From Butyricimonas sp. Marseille-P3923 (GTDB lineage: Bacteria; Bacteroidota; Bacteroidia; Bacteroidales; Marinifilaceae): a DNA stretch of 64,000 nucleotides. The stretch is taken from assembly GCF_900184685.1 (NCBI RefSeq), contig NZ_FXXL01000007.1:1054001-1118000 (forward strand), written 5' to 3'. The notes under the pieces are model-generated. The model was not told where the DNA came from and searched no databases. It worked only from the letters and a program-made list of their open reading frames with translations. The position numbers were made by a program, and so were the translations under genes. Below, one piece after another: positions 17,120 through 25,449 of this stretch (position 1 is the first letter of the stretch; each line of letters opens with the position of its first letter).

Positions 17120-18379
17120 ATGAGATTTGACGAGCTGGAACTAGAGGATGAAGTATTGCAAGGATTAGATGCAATGAATTTTCAAGAAACAACACCTATA
17201 CAAGAATTAACTATACCCGTTATACTGGAGGGAAAAGACTTGATTGCCTGCGCGCAAACAGGCACCGGCAAAACAGCCGCCTATACCCTCCCCATTCTGA
17301 ACAGACTGGTGAAAGACGAGAAGAAAAACGACGCGGTACAAGCCGTAATCATGGCTCCCACGCGGGAACTGGCACAACAGATAGACGTGCAATTCGAGGG
17401 ATTCTCTTATTTTCTTCCCGTATCCACGGTAGTGGTGTACGGCGGCGGTGACGGGGCACTGTGGGATCAACAGAAAAAAGCGTTGCGCATGGGTGCGGAC
17501 GTGGCTATCGCGACACCGGGACGTCTGATAGCCCACCTGCAACACAGCGATGTCGATCTCTCGCAGGTAAAATATTTTATACTGGACGAGGCTGACCGGA
17601 TGCTCGACATGGGATTCTTCGACGACATCATGCAGATCGTGAACAAGTTGCCCAAGGATCGGCAAACCATTCTCTTCTCGGCAACGATGCCACCGAAAAT
17701 CAGACAACTGGCTCAAAACGTTCTCCGGGACCCCGTGGAAATCAACGTTGCCGTATCTAAACCCAACGAGGCAATCATGCAAGCCGCCTACATTTGCCGC
17801 GAGTACCAGAAGATGGGGATCATCGAAGAATTGTTCAACAAACCCGTGTTACACAAAACACTTATCTTCGCCTCTTCCAAACAAAAAGTAAAAGACCTCG
17901 CTTTCACCCTGAAACGTAAAAAATTCAACGTGGCCGCCATGCACTCCGATCTTGAACAACCGGAGCGGGAAGCCGTCATGATGAATTTCAAAAACAATAA
18001 AACAGACATCCTCGTTGCCACGGATATCGTGTCACGTGGCATAGATATTGATGATATCGGATTGGTTATCAACTTTGACGTACCGCATGACCCGGAAGAT
18101 TATATCCACAGAATCGGGCGTACGGCGAGAGCTGATGCCGAGGGCGTGGCTTTAACTTTCGTTTCCGAAGCGGAACAGGGCAAGTTCTATCGTATAGAAC
18201 AATTTATAGGGGAAGAGGTCTATAAAATTCCCATTCCCGCCAACCTCGGAGAAGCACCCGCGTATAACCCTAAGGCTTTCAATCACGGATCGTCAAAAGG
18301 ACGGGGAGGCAAACCCGGTAACCGTTCTTTCATTAAAAAGAAAAACTATGCCAAACGAGGCGGAAGCCCACAAAATTAA
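17120..18379 (+). CDS. DEAD-box ATP-dependent RNA helicase
   Basis: The 419-residue protein has all core motifs: Q motif (TPIQ, 25-28), Walker A AQTGTGKT (45-52), PTRELAQQ, TPGRL, DEAD (156-159), SAT (187-189) and HRIGRTAR. A short basic Gly/Lys/Asn-rich tail after the second RecA domain is typical of RhlE-like helicases in Bacteroidota. It would remodel RNA during ribosome assembly or decay. It is followed 20 bp later by the antiporter gene on the same strand, so the two may be co-transcribed. Confidence 0.95.
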   Translation: MRFDELELEDEVLQGLDAMNFQETTPIQELTIPVILEGKDLIACAQTGTGKTAAYTLPILNRLVKDEKKNDAVQAVIMAPTRELAQQIDVQFEGFSYFLPVSTVVVYGGGDGALWDQQKKALRMGADVAIATPGRLIAHLQHSDVDLSQVKYFILDEADRMLDMGFFDDIMQIVNKLPKDRQTILFSATMPPKIRQLAQNVLRDPVEINVAVSKPNEAIMQAAYICREYQKMGIIEELFNKPVLHKTLIFASSKQKVKDLAFTLKRKKFNVAAMHSDLEQPEREAVMMNFKNNKTDILVATDIVSRGIDIDDIGLVINFDVPHDPEDYIHRIGRTARADAEGVALTFVSEAEQGKFYRIEQFIGEEVYKIPIPANLGEAPAYNPKAFNHGSSKGRGGKPGNRSFIKKKNYAKRGGSPQN

Positions 18380-18399
18380 ACTGATAAAAAGAAACGCTT

Positions 18400-19899
18400 A
18401 TGACTTTAGACGCTGGAAACATCTTACTTATTGGATCTATTCTATTATTTGTTAGTATTGTTGTCGGGAAAGCCGGTTTCCGATTCGGCGTCCCGGCGTT
18501 GTTGCTCTTTCTGGGAGTAGGTATGCTCTTCGGGACGGACGGACTGGGAATCGAGTTCAACAGTCCCCAGACAGCACAATTCATAGGTGTTATCGCGTTA
18601 AGTATTATATTGTTCTCCGGCGGTATGGATACCAGTGCCTCGGAAATAAAACCCGTTCTGGGGCAAGGAATAATACTTGCTACCGTTGGGGTGATGTTGA
18701 CTGCCCTGCTCACGGGATATTTCATATACTATATCACCAATCTGGAGAATAGCTTTATCAAACTCACCTTTATAGAATCGCTCTTGCTCGCTTCGGTAAT
18801 GTCGTCCACGGATTCGGCTTCCGTGTTCTCGATACTCCGGTCGAAACGTCAGGGACTAAAAGAGAACCTGCGTCCCATGCTGGAGTTGGAGAGTGGTAGT
18901 AATGACCCGATGGCGTACATGTTGACGATTCTATTGATTCAAATGATCCAATCTGGGGAAAGTAGCCTCGTGAATACAGCGTTACAATTCGTGATGCAAA
19001 TGAGCATCGGTGCTGTGGCAGGATTCCTGTTGGGAAGGTTGGCAGTTTATAGCATCAACAAACTGAATATCAATCAATCGCTCTATCCTGTCCTCTTGTT
19101 GGCTTTTGTATTCTTTATCTTCTCCTTCACCGACTTGTTGAGAGGAAACGGTTACCTAGCCGTTTATATCGCCGGACTCGTGGTGGGCAACAAGAAGATG
19201 ATACATAAAAAGAGTCTTACGACATTCTTCGACGGTATCACGTGGCTGTTCCAAATCGTGATGTTCCTCACGCTGGGATTACTCGTGAACCCGGCAGAAC
19301 TATTGCCTATCGCTTCGCTGGGTATTTTAATCGGGGTATTCATGATTATACTGGCTCGCCCGCTCAGCGTTTTCCTTTGTCTTCTCCCCTTCCGGAAGAT
19401 GACAACCAAAGCACGGGTGTACGTTTCATGGGTAGGATTGCGCGGAGCAGTCCCTATCATTTTTGCCACATACCCCCTCATCGCGAACGTACAGCACGCT
19501 TCACTGATATTCAACGTCGTGTTCTTTATCACGATCCTGTCGTTAGTAGTGCAAGGGACAACCGTCAGTTTCATGGCTAAACTACTCGGACTGTCTACCC
19601 CGGAAACCCGCAAAAATGTATTTAACGTGGAATTACCCGAAGAAATCAAAACCGCCATGTCCGAAATAGAAGTGATCCCCTCCATGCTCACGAAGGGCGA
19701 TCGGCTGATGGACTTGATATTACCGGACAACACGCTGGTAGCCCTTATCAAAAAGAACGACGCCTATTGCGTACCCAAGGGTAAAACCAAACTCAACACG
19801 GGCGACAAACTCCTCGTGATCACTGACGACGACGAAGCCCTCAAAAAGACTTACGAGAGTCTTGGCATCACGGACTATTCGATTCAGAAAAACGCATAA
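18400..19899 (+). CDS. potassium/proton antiporter (NhaP2/CvrA type, CPA1)
   Basis: The 499-residue product has about twelve to thirteen membrane segments in its first 390 residues. These include MSSTDSASVFSILRS and LELESGSNDPMAYML, which contains the conserved SND ion-binding region of CPA1 exchangers. It ends in a cytoplasmic TrkA-C-like domain (LPDNTLVALIKKNDAYCVPKG, LLVITDDDE). That combination is typical of NhaP2/CvrA K+/H+ antiporters, which lower cytoplasmic K+ under stress. Na+ versus K+ selectivity is inferred from the TrkA-C domain. Confidence 0.92.
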   Translation: MTLDAGNILLIGSILLFVSIVVGKAGFRFGVPALLLFLGVGMLFGTDGLGIEFNSPQTAQFIGVIALSIILFSGGMDTSASEIKPVLGQGIILATVGVMLTALLTGYFIYYITNLENSFIKLTFIESLLLASVMSSTDSASVFSILRSKRQGLKENLRPMLELESGSNDPMAYMLTILLIQMIQSGESSLVNTALQFVMQMSIGAVAGFLLGRLAVYSINKLNINQSLYPVLLLAFVFFIFSFTDLLRGNGYLAVYIAGLVVGNKKMIHKKSLTTFFDGITWLFQIVMFLTLGLLVNPAELLPIASLGILIGVFMIILARPLSVFLCLLPFRKMTTKARVYVSWVGLRGAVPIIFATYPLIANVQHASLIFNVVFFITILSLVVQGTTVSFMAKLLGLSTPETRKNVFNVELPEEIKTAMSEIEVIPSMLTKGDRLMDLILPDNTLVALIKKNDAYCVPKGKTKLNTGDKLLVITDDDEALKKTYESLGITDYSIQKNA

Positions 19900-19901
19900 G
19901 G

Positions 19902-19937
19902 GTTTATAAAGTTTATAAGGTTTATAAAGTTCATAAA
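19902..19937. repeat. 9-bp repeat array, left of the SARP-like gene
   Basis: Four units (GTTTATAAA, GTTTATAAG, GTTTATAAA, GTTCATAAA) start right after the antiporter stop. The array is nearly the reverse complement of the one at 21646-21681, so the pair forms inverted repeats around the regulator gene between them. Confidence 0.7.
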
Positions 19938-20052
19938 GTAACGGGTACCCTGTGGGCATTTTGACGAGGACACCCGTGACCTTGCAAAACATACCCTCAG
20001 CCACTTTCTTTCAGGGAGTAAAATTATTATTTTATAATTCATCAGCAAATGC

Positions 20053-20060
20053 TATATTTG
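20053..20060 (+). promoter_or_regulatory. -7 box placing the start of the SARP-like gene
   Basis: TATATTTG matches the Bacteroidota -7 consensus, with TTT rather than TTG 19 nt upstream (20031-20033). Transcription would begin near 20065-20068. That excludes an upstream ATG at 20049 and suggests a leaderless or near-leaderless mRNA starting at the ATG at 20067. Confidence 0.55.
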
Positions 20061-20066
20061 CAGTGG

Positions 20067-21551
20067 ATGAAAAACACCGGAAAACATACAACCTTTCACT
20101 TTAGCCCGCGACACCTTATAATCGTGAGTTTCATGTTCATGATGTCGGTTTTTCCGACCGGGAAGCTATTCGCACAACCGGATAACAATAACACGGAGAA
20201 AAACGACACGGTACCTTCTGACAAAAACCGGTATATCTACTTGAAGAAACGGTTGCAGATTGATTTCGATATTACTCTACAAGCACACCAACAAACTTAT
20301 TTCGGCCCGTTGCTACAAATCAACTCGAACGAAAACGAGTACTATAACCTTTTTCTGGATTACCGGAAAGGGGAATTACAACAATTAATCGTGTATTCCA
20401 GAGAGAACCTGAGAAAGCTGCCTATCCCCTCTTCCTCTCCGAACCCGGAATTTAAGGTAAAACTGACCTTGTTCCAACAGAAAAAAGAATTTACGATTCA
20501 AATCAGCGATACATTATACACGATCAACAACCTCGGGTTCGATCCCAAGGCGGGATATAAATTTGCTTTTGTCGCCGACAAAGAGAAGGTACTCGACCGG
20601 GACGGCAAACCGGCATTACAAATTAGCAATATTCATTTTATCGAAACCACGGACAAACAACTCTCCGCTACTTTCTGGTATTGGTTTATCTTTATACTTA
20701 CCGTGGATTTACTCGTGTTCGGCGGTGTACAATTGCGTAAAAGGCTTTTGCGCCGGAAACAATCCGCTTCAGCATCCCGGCTGGAAAATGAAGTTATAAT
20801 CGCCAACAACGAATCCCCGGTACACATACCCCAAACGGTAAACGCCGTTTACCTGTTCGGCGGCTTTCATATCTACGATGCCGAAGGAAACAATATCACG
20901 AAGAAATTCACCCCCTTGTTGAAAGAACTTTTCTTGTTGTTATTGATACATACACCGGAAAAAGGCATCACCTCCGAGCGATTGAAAGAATTACTATGGT
21001 TCGACAAGACCGAACAAAGCGCCAAAAACAACCGGGCGGTAAACATCGGCAAATTACGAAGCCTACTGGATACCCTCGGGGAAAACGAGGTCAGCAACAA
21101 AACCGGAAGTTGGATTCTCAACCTTGCCCCGGAACAGATATACACGGACTATTACGATTATCTCTCCTTGTCGGCAAAAGGTAAATTAACCGCCCGGGAA
21201 GATATTCTGAAACTGCTGCAACTATCCAAGCAAGGCGCCTTCTTGTTCGACACGGATTACGAGTGGCTAGACCGCTACAAATCGACCGTATCGGATTACA
21301 TTATCGATACCCTCGTGAGTTACACGGAAACTTCCGTGAATATTCAGACAGAACCCGATCTGGCATTACAGATAGCCGATTCGATCTCCCTTTGCGATCA
21401 ACTTAACGAATACGCGCTCCAATTACGGGTAAACGCTTACGCCGCCCTAGGCAAACACTCCCTTGCCAAGAAAAGCTACGAGAAGTTCACGAAAGAATAC
21501 CTCAATGCCTACGGCGAGAAGTTTTCCAAGTCGTTTACCGACATTCGCTAA
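20067..21551 (+). CDS. membrane-anchored SARP-like transcriptional regulator
   Basis: The 494-residue protein has an N-terminal export signal (hydrophobic residues about 17-30, then GKLFAQ). A beta-rich periplasmic domain of about 160 residues follows, then one transmembrane helix (203-222) with a basic stop (RKRLLRRK). The cytoplasmic part starts with a winged-helix domain (about 262-355; YLFGGFHIYDAEG, ITSERLKELLW, NNRAVNIGKLRSLL) and ends in a helical repeat region. The winged helix followed by a helical domain matches the AfsR/DnrI (SARP-BTAD) arrangement. The topology implies a one-component sensor that reads a periplasmic signal and binds DNA at the membrane. The ATG at 20067 is preferred over 20049 because the promoter box overlaps the latter. 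Ligand and targets are unknown; no obvious target gene is adjacent, as nadB follows with its own promoter. Confidence 0.75.
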   Translation: MKNTGKHTTFHFSPRHLIIVSFMFMMSVFPTGKLFAQPDNNNTEKNDTVPSDKNRYIYLKKRLQIDFDITLQAHQQTYFGPLLQINSNENEYYNLFLDYRKGELQQLIVYSRENLRKLPIPSSSPNPEFKVKLTLFQQKKEFTIQISDTLYTINNLGFDPKAGYKFAFVADKEKVLDRDGKPALQISNIHFIETTDKQLSATFWYWFIFILTVDLLVFGGVQLRKRLLRRKQSASASRLENEVIIANNESPVHIPQTVNAVYLFGGFHIYDAEGNNITKKFTPLLKELFLLLLIHTPEKGITSERLKELLWFDKTEQSAKNNRAVNIGKLRSLLDTLGENEVSNKTGSWILNLAPEQIYTDYYDYLSLSAKGKLTAREDILKLLQLSKQGAFLFDTDYEWLDRYKSTVSDYIIDTLVSYTETSVNIQTEPDLALQIADSISLCDQLNEYALQLRVNAYAALGKHSLAKKSYEKFTKEYLNAYGEKFSKSFTDIR

Positions 21552-21645
21552 TCAACGCCTCATCCATAAAGTTCACCGTATCCCGCAAGTCTTTTGTCCA
21601 CGGCAACTCATGTTACCGCTCCCCCCTTTTCAAAGGACATCCCTC

Positions 21646-21681
21646 ACTTTATGAACTTTATAAACTTTATGAACCTTATGA
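21646..21681. repeat. 9-bp repeat array, right of the SARP-like gene
   Basis: Units ACTTTATGA, ACTTTATAA, ACTTTATGA and ACCTTATGA run head to tail, in inverted orientation to 19902-19937. They lie just before the nadB promoter. Confidence 0.7.
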
Positions 21682-21693
21682 CCTTACTTTTTA

Positions 21694-21724
21694 TTGGTTT
21701 AGATAAAAAATATTACTACTTTCG
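21694..21724 (+). promoter_or_regulatory. nadB promoter
   Basis: TTG at 21694-21696, a 20-nt spacer and TACTTTCG at 21717-21724 fit the Bacteroidota -33/-7 arrangement (TTG-N19-21-TAnnTTTG, one base off). The start of nadB at 21747 follows 22 nt later. This supports that ATG over the longer in-frame start at 21594. Confidence 0.65.
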
Positions 21725-21746
21725 CATCAATTTACATGACAAAAAA

Positions 21747-23324
21747 ATGCGTAGTTACGATTATATTATTGTCGGAAGTGGTTTAGCAGGTCTTTATACG
21801 GCCTATCGTGCGTCAGTTTACGGGAAAGTAGCATTGTTAACCAAATCCAATATCAGGGAAAGTAATTCTTATTTTGCCCAAGGTGGAATTGCTGCCGTTA
21901 CCGGAGAAGATGATGCCCCGTTGTTTCACTTCCAAGATACGATCACGGCAGGAAGAGGTTTGTGCGACTATCCTGCCGTTCATGTTTTAGTAAACGAAGG
22001 ACCCGTTCGCATACAAGAATTGATTAACGACGGTATGCACTTCGACACGGAGAACGGGGAACTTGCACTCGGTCTGGAAGGCGGACACCACCAGAAAAGG
22101 ATACTACACGCCGGCGGGGACGCAACCGGAAGGATGATTACCAATTTCGTGATTGACAAAGTGGAACATTGTCCCTCGGTGGAAGTATTCGACAATCACG
22201 CTGTTATCGCCCTGTTACAAGACGAACACGGGTGCTACGGCGTCAGATGCTGGGATTTTAACGAGAACCGGGAAGAGGTATTCACGGGACACAACGTGTT
22301 ACTCACCTCCGGCGGGACCTCCGCTATATACAAACGCACGACCAATCCCCACACCACGATCGGTGACGGACTGGCTCTCACGTTCGAGGCAGGATGCGAA
22401 ATCGCGGATATGGAATTTATCCAATTCCACCCCTCCGCTATCTACACGCCCTCGGGAGAGGCTTATCTGGTCAGCGAGGCTGTCCGGGGAGAAGGTGCCC
22501 ACCTGTTGAATCAACAGGGCGAACGCTTTATGGTAGGGAAACACGAGCTTGCCGAACTTGCCCCGCGGGATATCGTGGCGCAATCCATATTCCTACAAAT
22601 GAAACAGAACAATCAGGACTACGTTTACCTGTCATTGAAACATCTCGATCCGGAAAAGATAAAGAAACGCTTCCCGAATATATTTGAAAAGTGCGCGGAA
22701 CTAGGCATCGACATGACTGACCGCATACCAGTCGCACCTGCCGCCCACTATACCGTGGGAGGTGTCAGAACCGACTTGAACGGGCGGACAAATATCCCCC
22801 ACCTTTACGTGTGCGGGGAACTCGCTTCATCCGGCATCATGGGAGCCAACCGACTGGCATCCAATTCACTCATAGAATGTCTGGTATACGGTAAACGTGC
22901 CGTGGAAGATTCCGTGCGGAACAGACGGGAAGCCCCGGTTCCGGAGATCACTCCCCGATTCCGTCTGGATGCGCGAAAACTCGACGCTTACTTGCAACTT
23001 AAAACCGAAGTCGCCGACATCATGACACAGGAAGCCGGAATCATCCGAAACAAAAGCGGATTACAGGAAGGCTTGAACCGTCTGGAAGCATTGAAAGCAA
23101 AAGAAAATTTTGAAGCAAACGAATACTATTCACTGGTTAGTAAAAACCTGCTCACCGTGGCGGAATTGATTATCCGTTCCGCCCTCTTCCGCGAAGAAAG
23201 CCGAGGCGGACATTTCCGCTCCGACTACCCGAACCCGGAAGATGCTTTTGTATGTCACATCATTCAACAAAAGGAAAAGGAAATCAGGACACTACCGGTA
23301 CAATTGAAAATGGAAAACGAATAA
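21747..23324 (+). CDS. nadB: L-aspartate oxidase NadB
   Basis: The 525-residue flavoprotein oxidises L-aspartate to iminoaspartate, the first step of de novo NAD synthesis. It starts with the FAD-binding motif YIIVGSGLAGLYTA and contains SNSYFAQGGIAA, the flavin-region HTTIGDGLAL and the active-site stretch EFIQFHPSA. The NAD-specific PAAHYTVGGVRTD motif distinguishes it, with context, from succinate dehydrogenase. The frame is open upstream to 21594, but the extra 51 residues cross the repeat array and promoter, so translation from MRSYDY is preferred. It leads a nadB-nadC-nadA unit. Confidence 0.96.
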   Translation: MRSYDYIIVGSGLAGLYTAYRASVYGKVALLTKSNIRESNSYFAQGGIAAVTGEDDAPLFHFQDTITAGRGLCDYPAVHVLVNEGPVRIQELINDGMHFDTENGELALGLEGGHHQKRILHAGGDATGRMITNFVIDKVEHCPSVEVFDNHAVIALLQDEHGCYGVRCWDFNENREEVFTGHNVLLTSGGTSAIYKRTTNPHTTIGDGLALTFEAGCEIADMEFIQFHPSAIYTPSGEAYLVSEAVRGEGAHLLNQQGERFMVGKHELAELAPRDIVAQSIFLQMKQNNQDYVYLSLKHLDPEKIKKRFPNIFEKCAELGIDMTDRIPVAPAAHYTVGGVRTDLNGRTNIPHLYVCGELASSGIMGANRLASNSLIECLVYGKRAVEDSVRNRREAPVPEITPRFRLDARKLDAYLQLKTEVADIMTQEAGIIRNKSGLQEGLNRLEALKAKENFEANEYYSLVSKNLLTVAELIIRSALFREESRGGHFRSDYPNPEDAFVCHIIQQKEKEIRTLPVQLKMENE

Positions 23325-23426
23325 ATTTACGATTTATGAATTACGATTTACGATTAAACAAGCGTTGACATGTGGGTCGGAATCAAAAATCAAAAATCAA
23401 AAATCAAGAAATCTAAAATAGATAGT

Positions 23427-24263
23427 ATGTACGACTCGCTAATAGAAAGACTAATCGACCTCGCCATTGAAGAGGATATCGCCACGGGGGACATCACGAC
23501 CAATGCAATCATTCCCGTGCAGGCAAAAGCAGTTGCCGAGATGAAGGCAAAAGCCGACGGAGTTATCTCCGGGTTGGAAATCGCTAAACGAGTATTCGAG
23601 AAATTTGAAAAAGATATCGTGTGGGAACCGTTAGTAAACGACGGAACCGCCGTGAAAAAAGGAGATATCATCCTACGAATCGAAGCAAGCTATCGTACAC
23701 TCTTGTTAGGCGAGCGATTATCGTTGAACATCTTGCAACGGATGTCCGGTATTGCCACGGAAACAGCCCGTTACATGAAAGAACTGGCAGGAACGCGTAC
23801 CCGCTTGTTAGATACCCGTAAAACCGCACCGGGATTGAGAGTGCTGGATAAAATGGCTGTACTCCACGGCGGAGGCTCCAACCACCGGATGGGATTATAC
23901 GATATGATTATGTTGAAAGACAACCATATCAAGATTGCCGGAGGCATCCCCAACGCCGTGAAAGAAGCGCGTGCCCATCTCCCTCTCAGCATCAAACTGG
24001 AAGTGGAAACCACTACTTTGGAAGAAGTACAACAGGCACTTGACGCGAGAGCCGATATCATCATGCTCGACAACATGAGCAACGAAGCGATGACCGAAGC
24101 GGTAAAACTCATCGCGGGCAGAGCCAAAACCGAAGCATCGGGAAACATGAGCATCCCCCGTCTGAAAGAAGTTGCCGCCACCGGGGTAGATTACATCAGC
24201 GTGGGAGCGTTGACACACTCGGTCACGGCAATGGACATTAGCATGAACATCAAAATGAACTAA
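23427..24263 (+). CDS. nadC: nicotinate-nucleotide pyrophosphorylase (carboxylating) NadC
   Basis: The product (278 residues from MYDSLIER) converts quinolinate and PRPP to nicotinate mononucleotide, releasing CO2. Family landmarks are EDIATGDITTNA, LSLNILQRMSGIAT, LLDTRKTAPGLR and HRMGLYDMIMLKDNH. The frame is open upstream to 23370 but that part translates 7-bp repeats (KNQKSKIKKSKI), so the later ATG is chosen. It sits between nadB and nadA on the same strand; the gap to nadA is only 9 bp. Confidence 0.96.
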   Translation: MYDSLIERLIDLAIEEDIATGDITTNAIIPVQAKAVAEMKAKADGVISGLEIAKRVFEKFEKDIVWEPLVNDGTAVKKGDIILRIEASYRTLLLGERLSLNILQRMSGIATETARYMKELAGTRTRLLDTRKTAPGLRVLDKMAVLHGGGSNHRMGLYDMIMLKDNHIKIAGGIPNAVKEARAHLPLSIKLEVETTTLEEVQQALDARADIIMLDNMSNEAMTEAVKLIAGRAKTEASGNMSIPRLKEVAATGVDYISVGALTHSVTAMDISMNIKMN

Positions 24264-24272
24264 TACACGGTT

Positions 24273-25199
24273 ATGACACACAAGGAAATTGTCGATAGGA
24301 TACAACAGTTGAAGAAGGAAAAAAACGCTATTATTCTGGCGCACTATTATACCCGCCCGGAAGTTCAAGACGTTGCCGATTATTTGGGTGATTCACTGGG
24401 ACTCTCCCGCATGGCAGGAGAAACGGATGCCGATATTATCGTTTTCTGCGGGGTTCATTTTATGGCTGAAACCGCTTCCATCATCTCCCCGAACAAAAAA
24501 GTACTGATTCCGGCAGAAGGAGCCGGTTGCTCTCTGGCAGAAGGCGTCAGCGGGTACGACTTGCGAGAATGGAAAAAGGCAAACCCGGACGGTCTTATCG
24601 TCAGCTACGTGAACACGACCGCCGAGGTGAAAGCGTACACGGATTACTGCTGTACTTCATCCAACGCCTTGAAAGTCGTACAAAGCCTGCCGAAAGATAA
24701 AAAGATTCTGTTTGTTCCCGATAAAAACCTCGGTGCTTACATCCAAAAGGTTACGGGACGGGAAATGGAAATCTGGAATGGCGATTGCTGCGTGCATGAC
24801 CGTATCGATGCCCAAATGATATTGGATAAACTGGAACAATACCCGGATGCCGACGCGTTGATACACCCGGAATCCAGTTGTTCACACGACGATCGCGTAT
24901 TGAATCATCCTAGAGCTTTCATGTATTCCACGGCAGGAATCATCAAACACGCCAAGGAATCACCGAAGCAACAATTTATCATCGCAACCGAATTGGAAAC
25001 CATTCATAAGTTACAGGCGGATAACCCCACGAAAGAATTTATCCCCATTCATCCAACCGCAATCTGCGGACAAATGAAAAAAGTAACCCTTGAAAAAGTC
25101 CTCGACGCCCTTGAAAAAGAACAACACGAGGTACGCCTCCCCGAAGATTTAAGGCAGAGAGCGTGGTTACCGATCCAGAGAATGCTAGATATCAATTGA
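24273..25199 (+). CDS. nadA: quinolinate synthase NadA
   Basis: The 308-residue iron-sulfur enzyme condenses iminoaspartate with dihydroxyacetone phosphate to quinolinate. Diagnostic parts are ILAHYYTRPEVQDVADYLGDSL at the N-terminus and AEGAGCSLAEG with one cluster cysteine. Further along come YVNTTAEVKAYTDYCCTSSNA, HPESSC and CGQMKK, with the remaining conserved cysteines. Its length fits the shorter NadA form. With nadB and nadC it completes the aspartate route to nicotinate mononucleotide. Confidence 0.96.
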   Translation: MTHKEIVDRIQQLKKEKNAIILAHYYTRPEVQDVADYLGDSLGLSRMAGETDADIIVFCGVHFMAETASIISPNKKVLIPAEGAGCSLAEGVSGYDLREWKKANPDGLIVSYVNTTAEVKAYTDYCCTSSNALKVVQSLPKDKKILFVPDKNLGAYIQKVTGREMEIWNGDCCVHDRIDAQMILDKLEQYPDADALIHPESSCSHDDRVLNHPRAFMYSTAGIIKHAKESPKQQFIIATELETIHKLQADNPTKEFIPIHPTAICGQMKKVTLEKVLDALEKEQHEVRLPEDLRQRAWLPIQRMLDIN

Positions 25200-25225
25200 A
25201 AATGGAAAATGGAGAATTGAAAATG

Positions 25226-25275
25226 AACTCCTCCGTCAGCAAAGCTGACACCTCCTCTATAAACAGAGGAGGAGC
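25226..25275. repeat. hairpin-plus-tail intergenic repeat
   Basis: AACTCCTCCGTC, a small hairpin (GTCAGC-AAA-GCTGAC) and the CTCCTCTATAAACAGAGGAG hairpin follow one another. It is the reverse orientation of the copies at 1063 and 11471. The remaining spacer up to pheT (25276-25449) is rich in CTAAAAT and CATAAAT 7-bp units; no gene is seen. Confidence 0.65.
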
Positions 25276-25449
25276 TAGTGGCACTAGTCAAAGACAGTGA
25301 TTAGAAATTAAGAGTGTAGAATTTGAAAAGAAGTGTTGGCAAGTGGGGAGAAATCTAAAATCTACAATCATTAAATCTAAAATGGATAGAGGGAGTTCAA
25401 TCTAAAATCATAAATCATAAATCATAAATCATAAATCTAAAATTAATAT

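Noticed and set aside
21594-21746. In-frame N-terminal extension of NadB
   Set aside because: It crosses the 9-bp array and the promoter, and homologs begin at the MRSYDYIIVGSG position.
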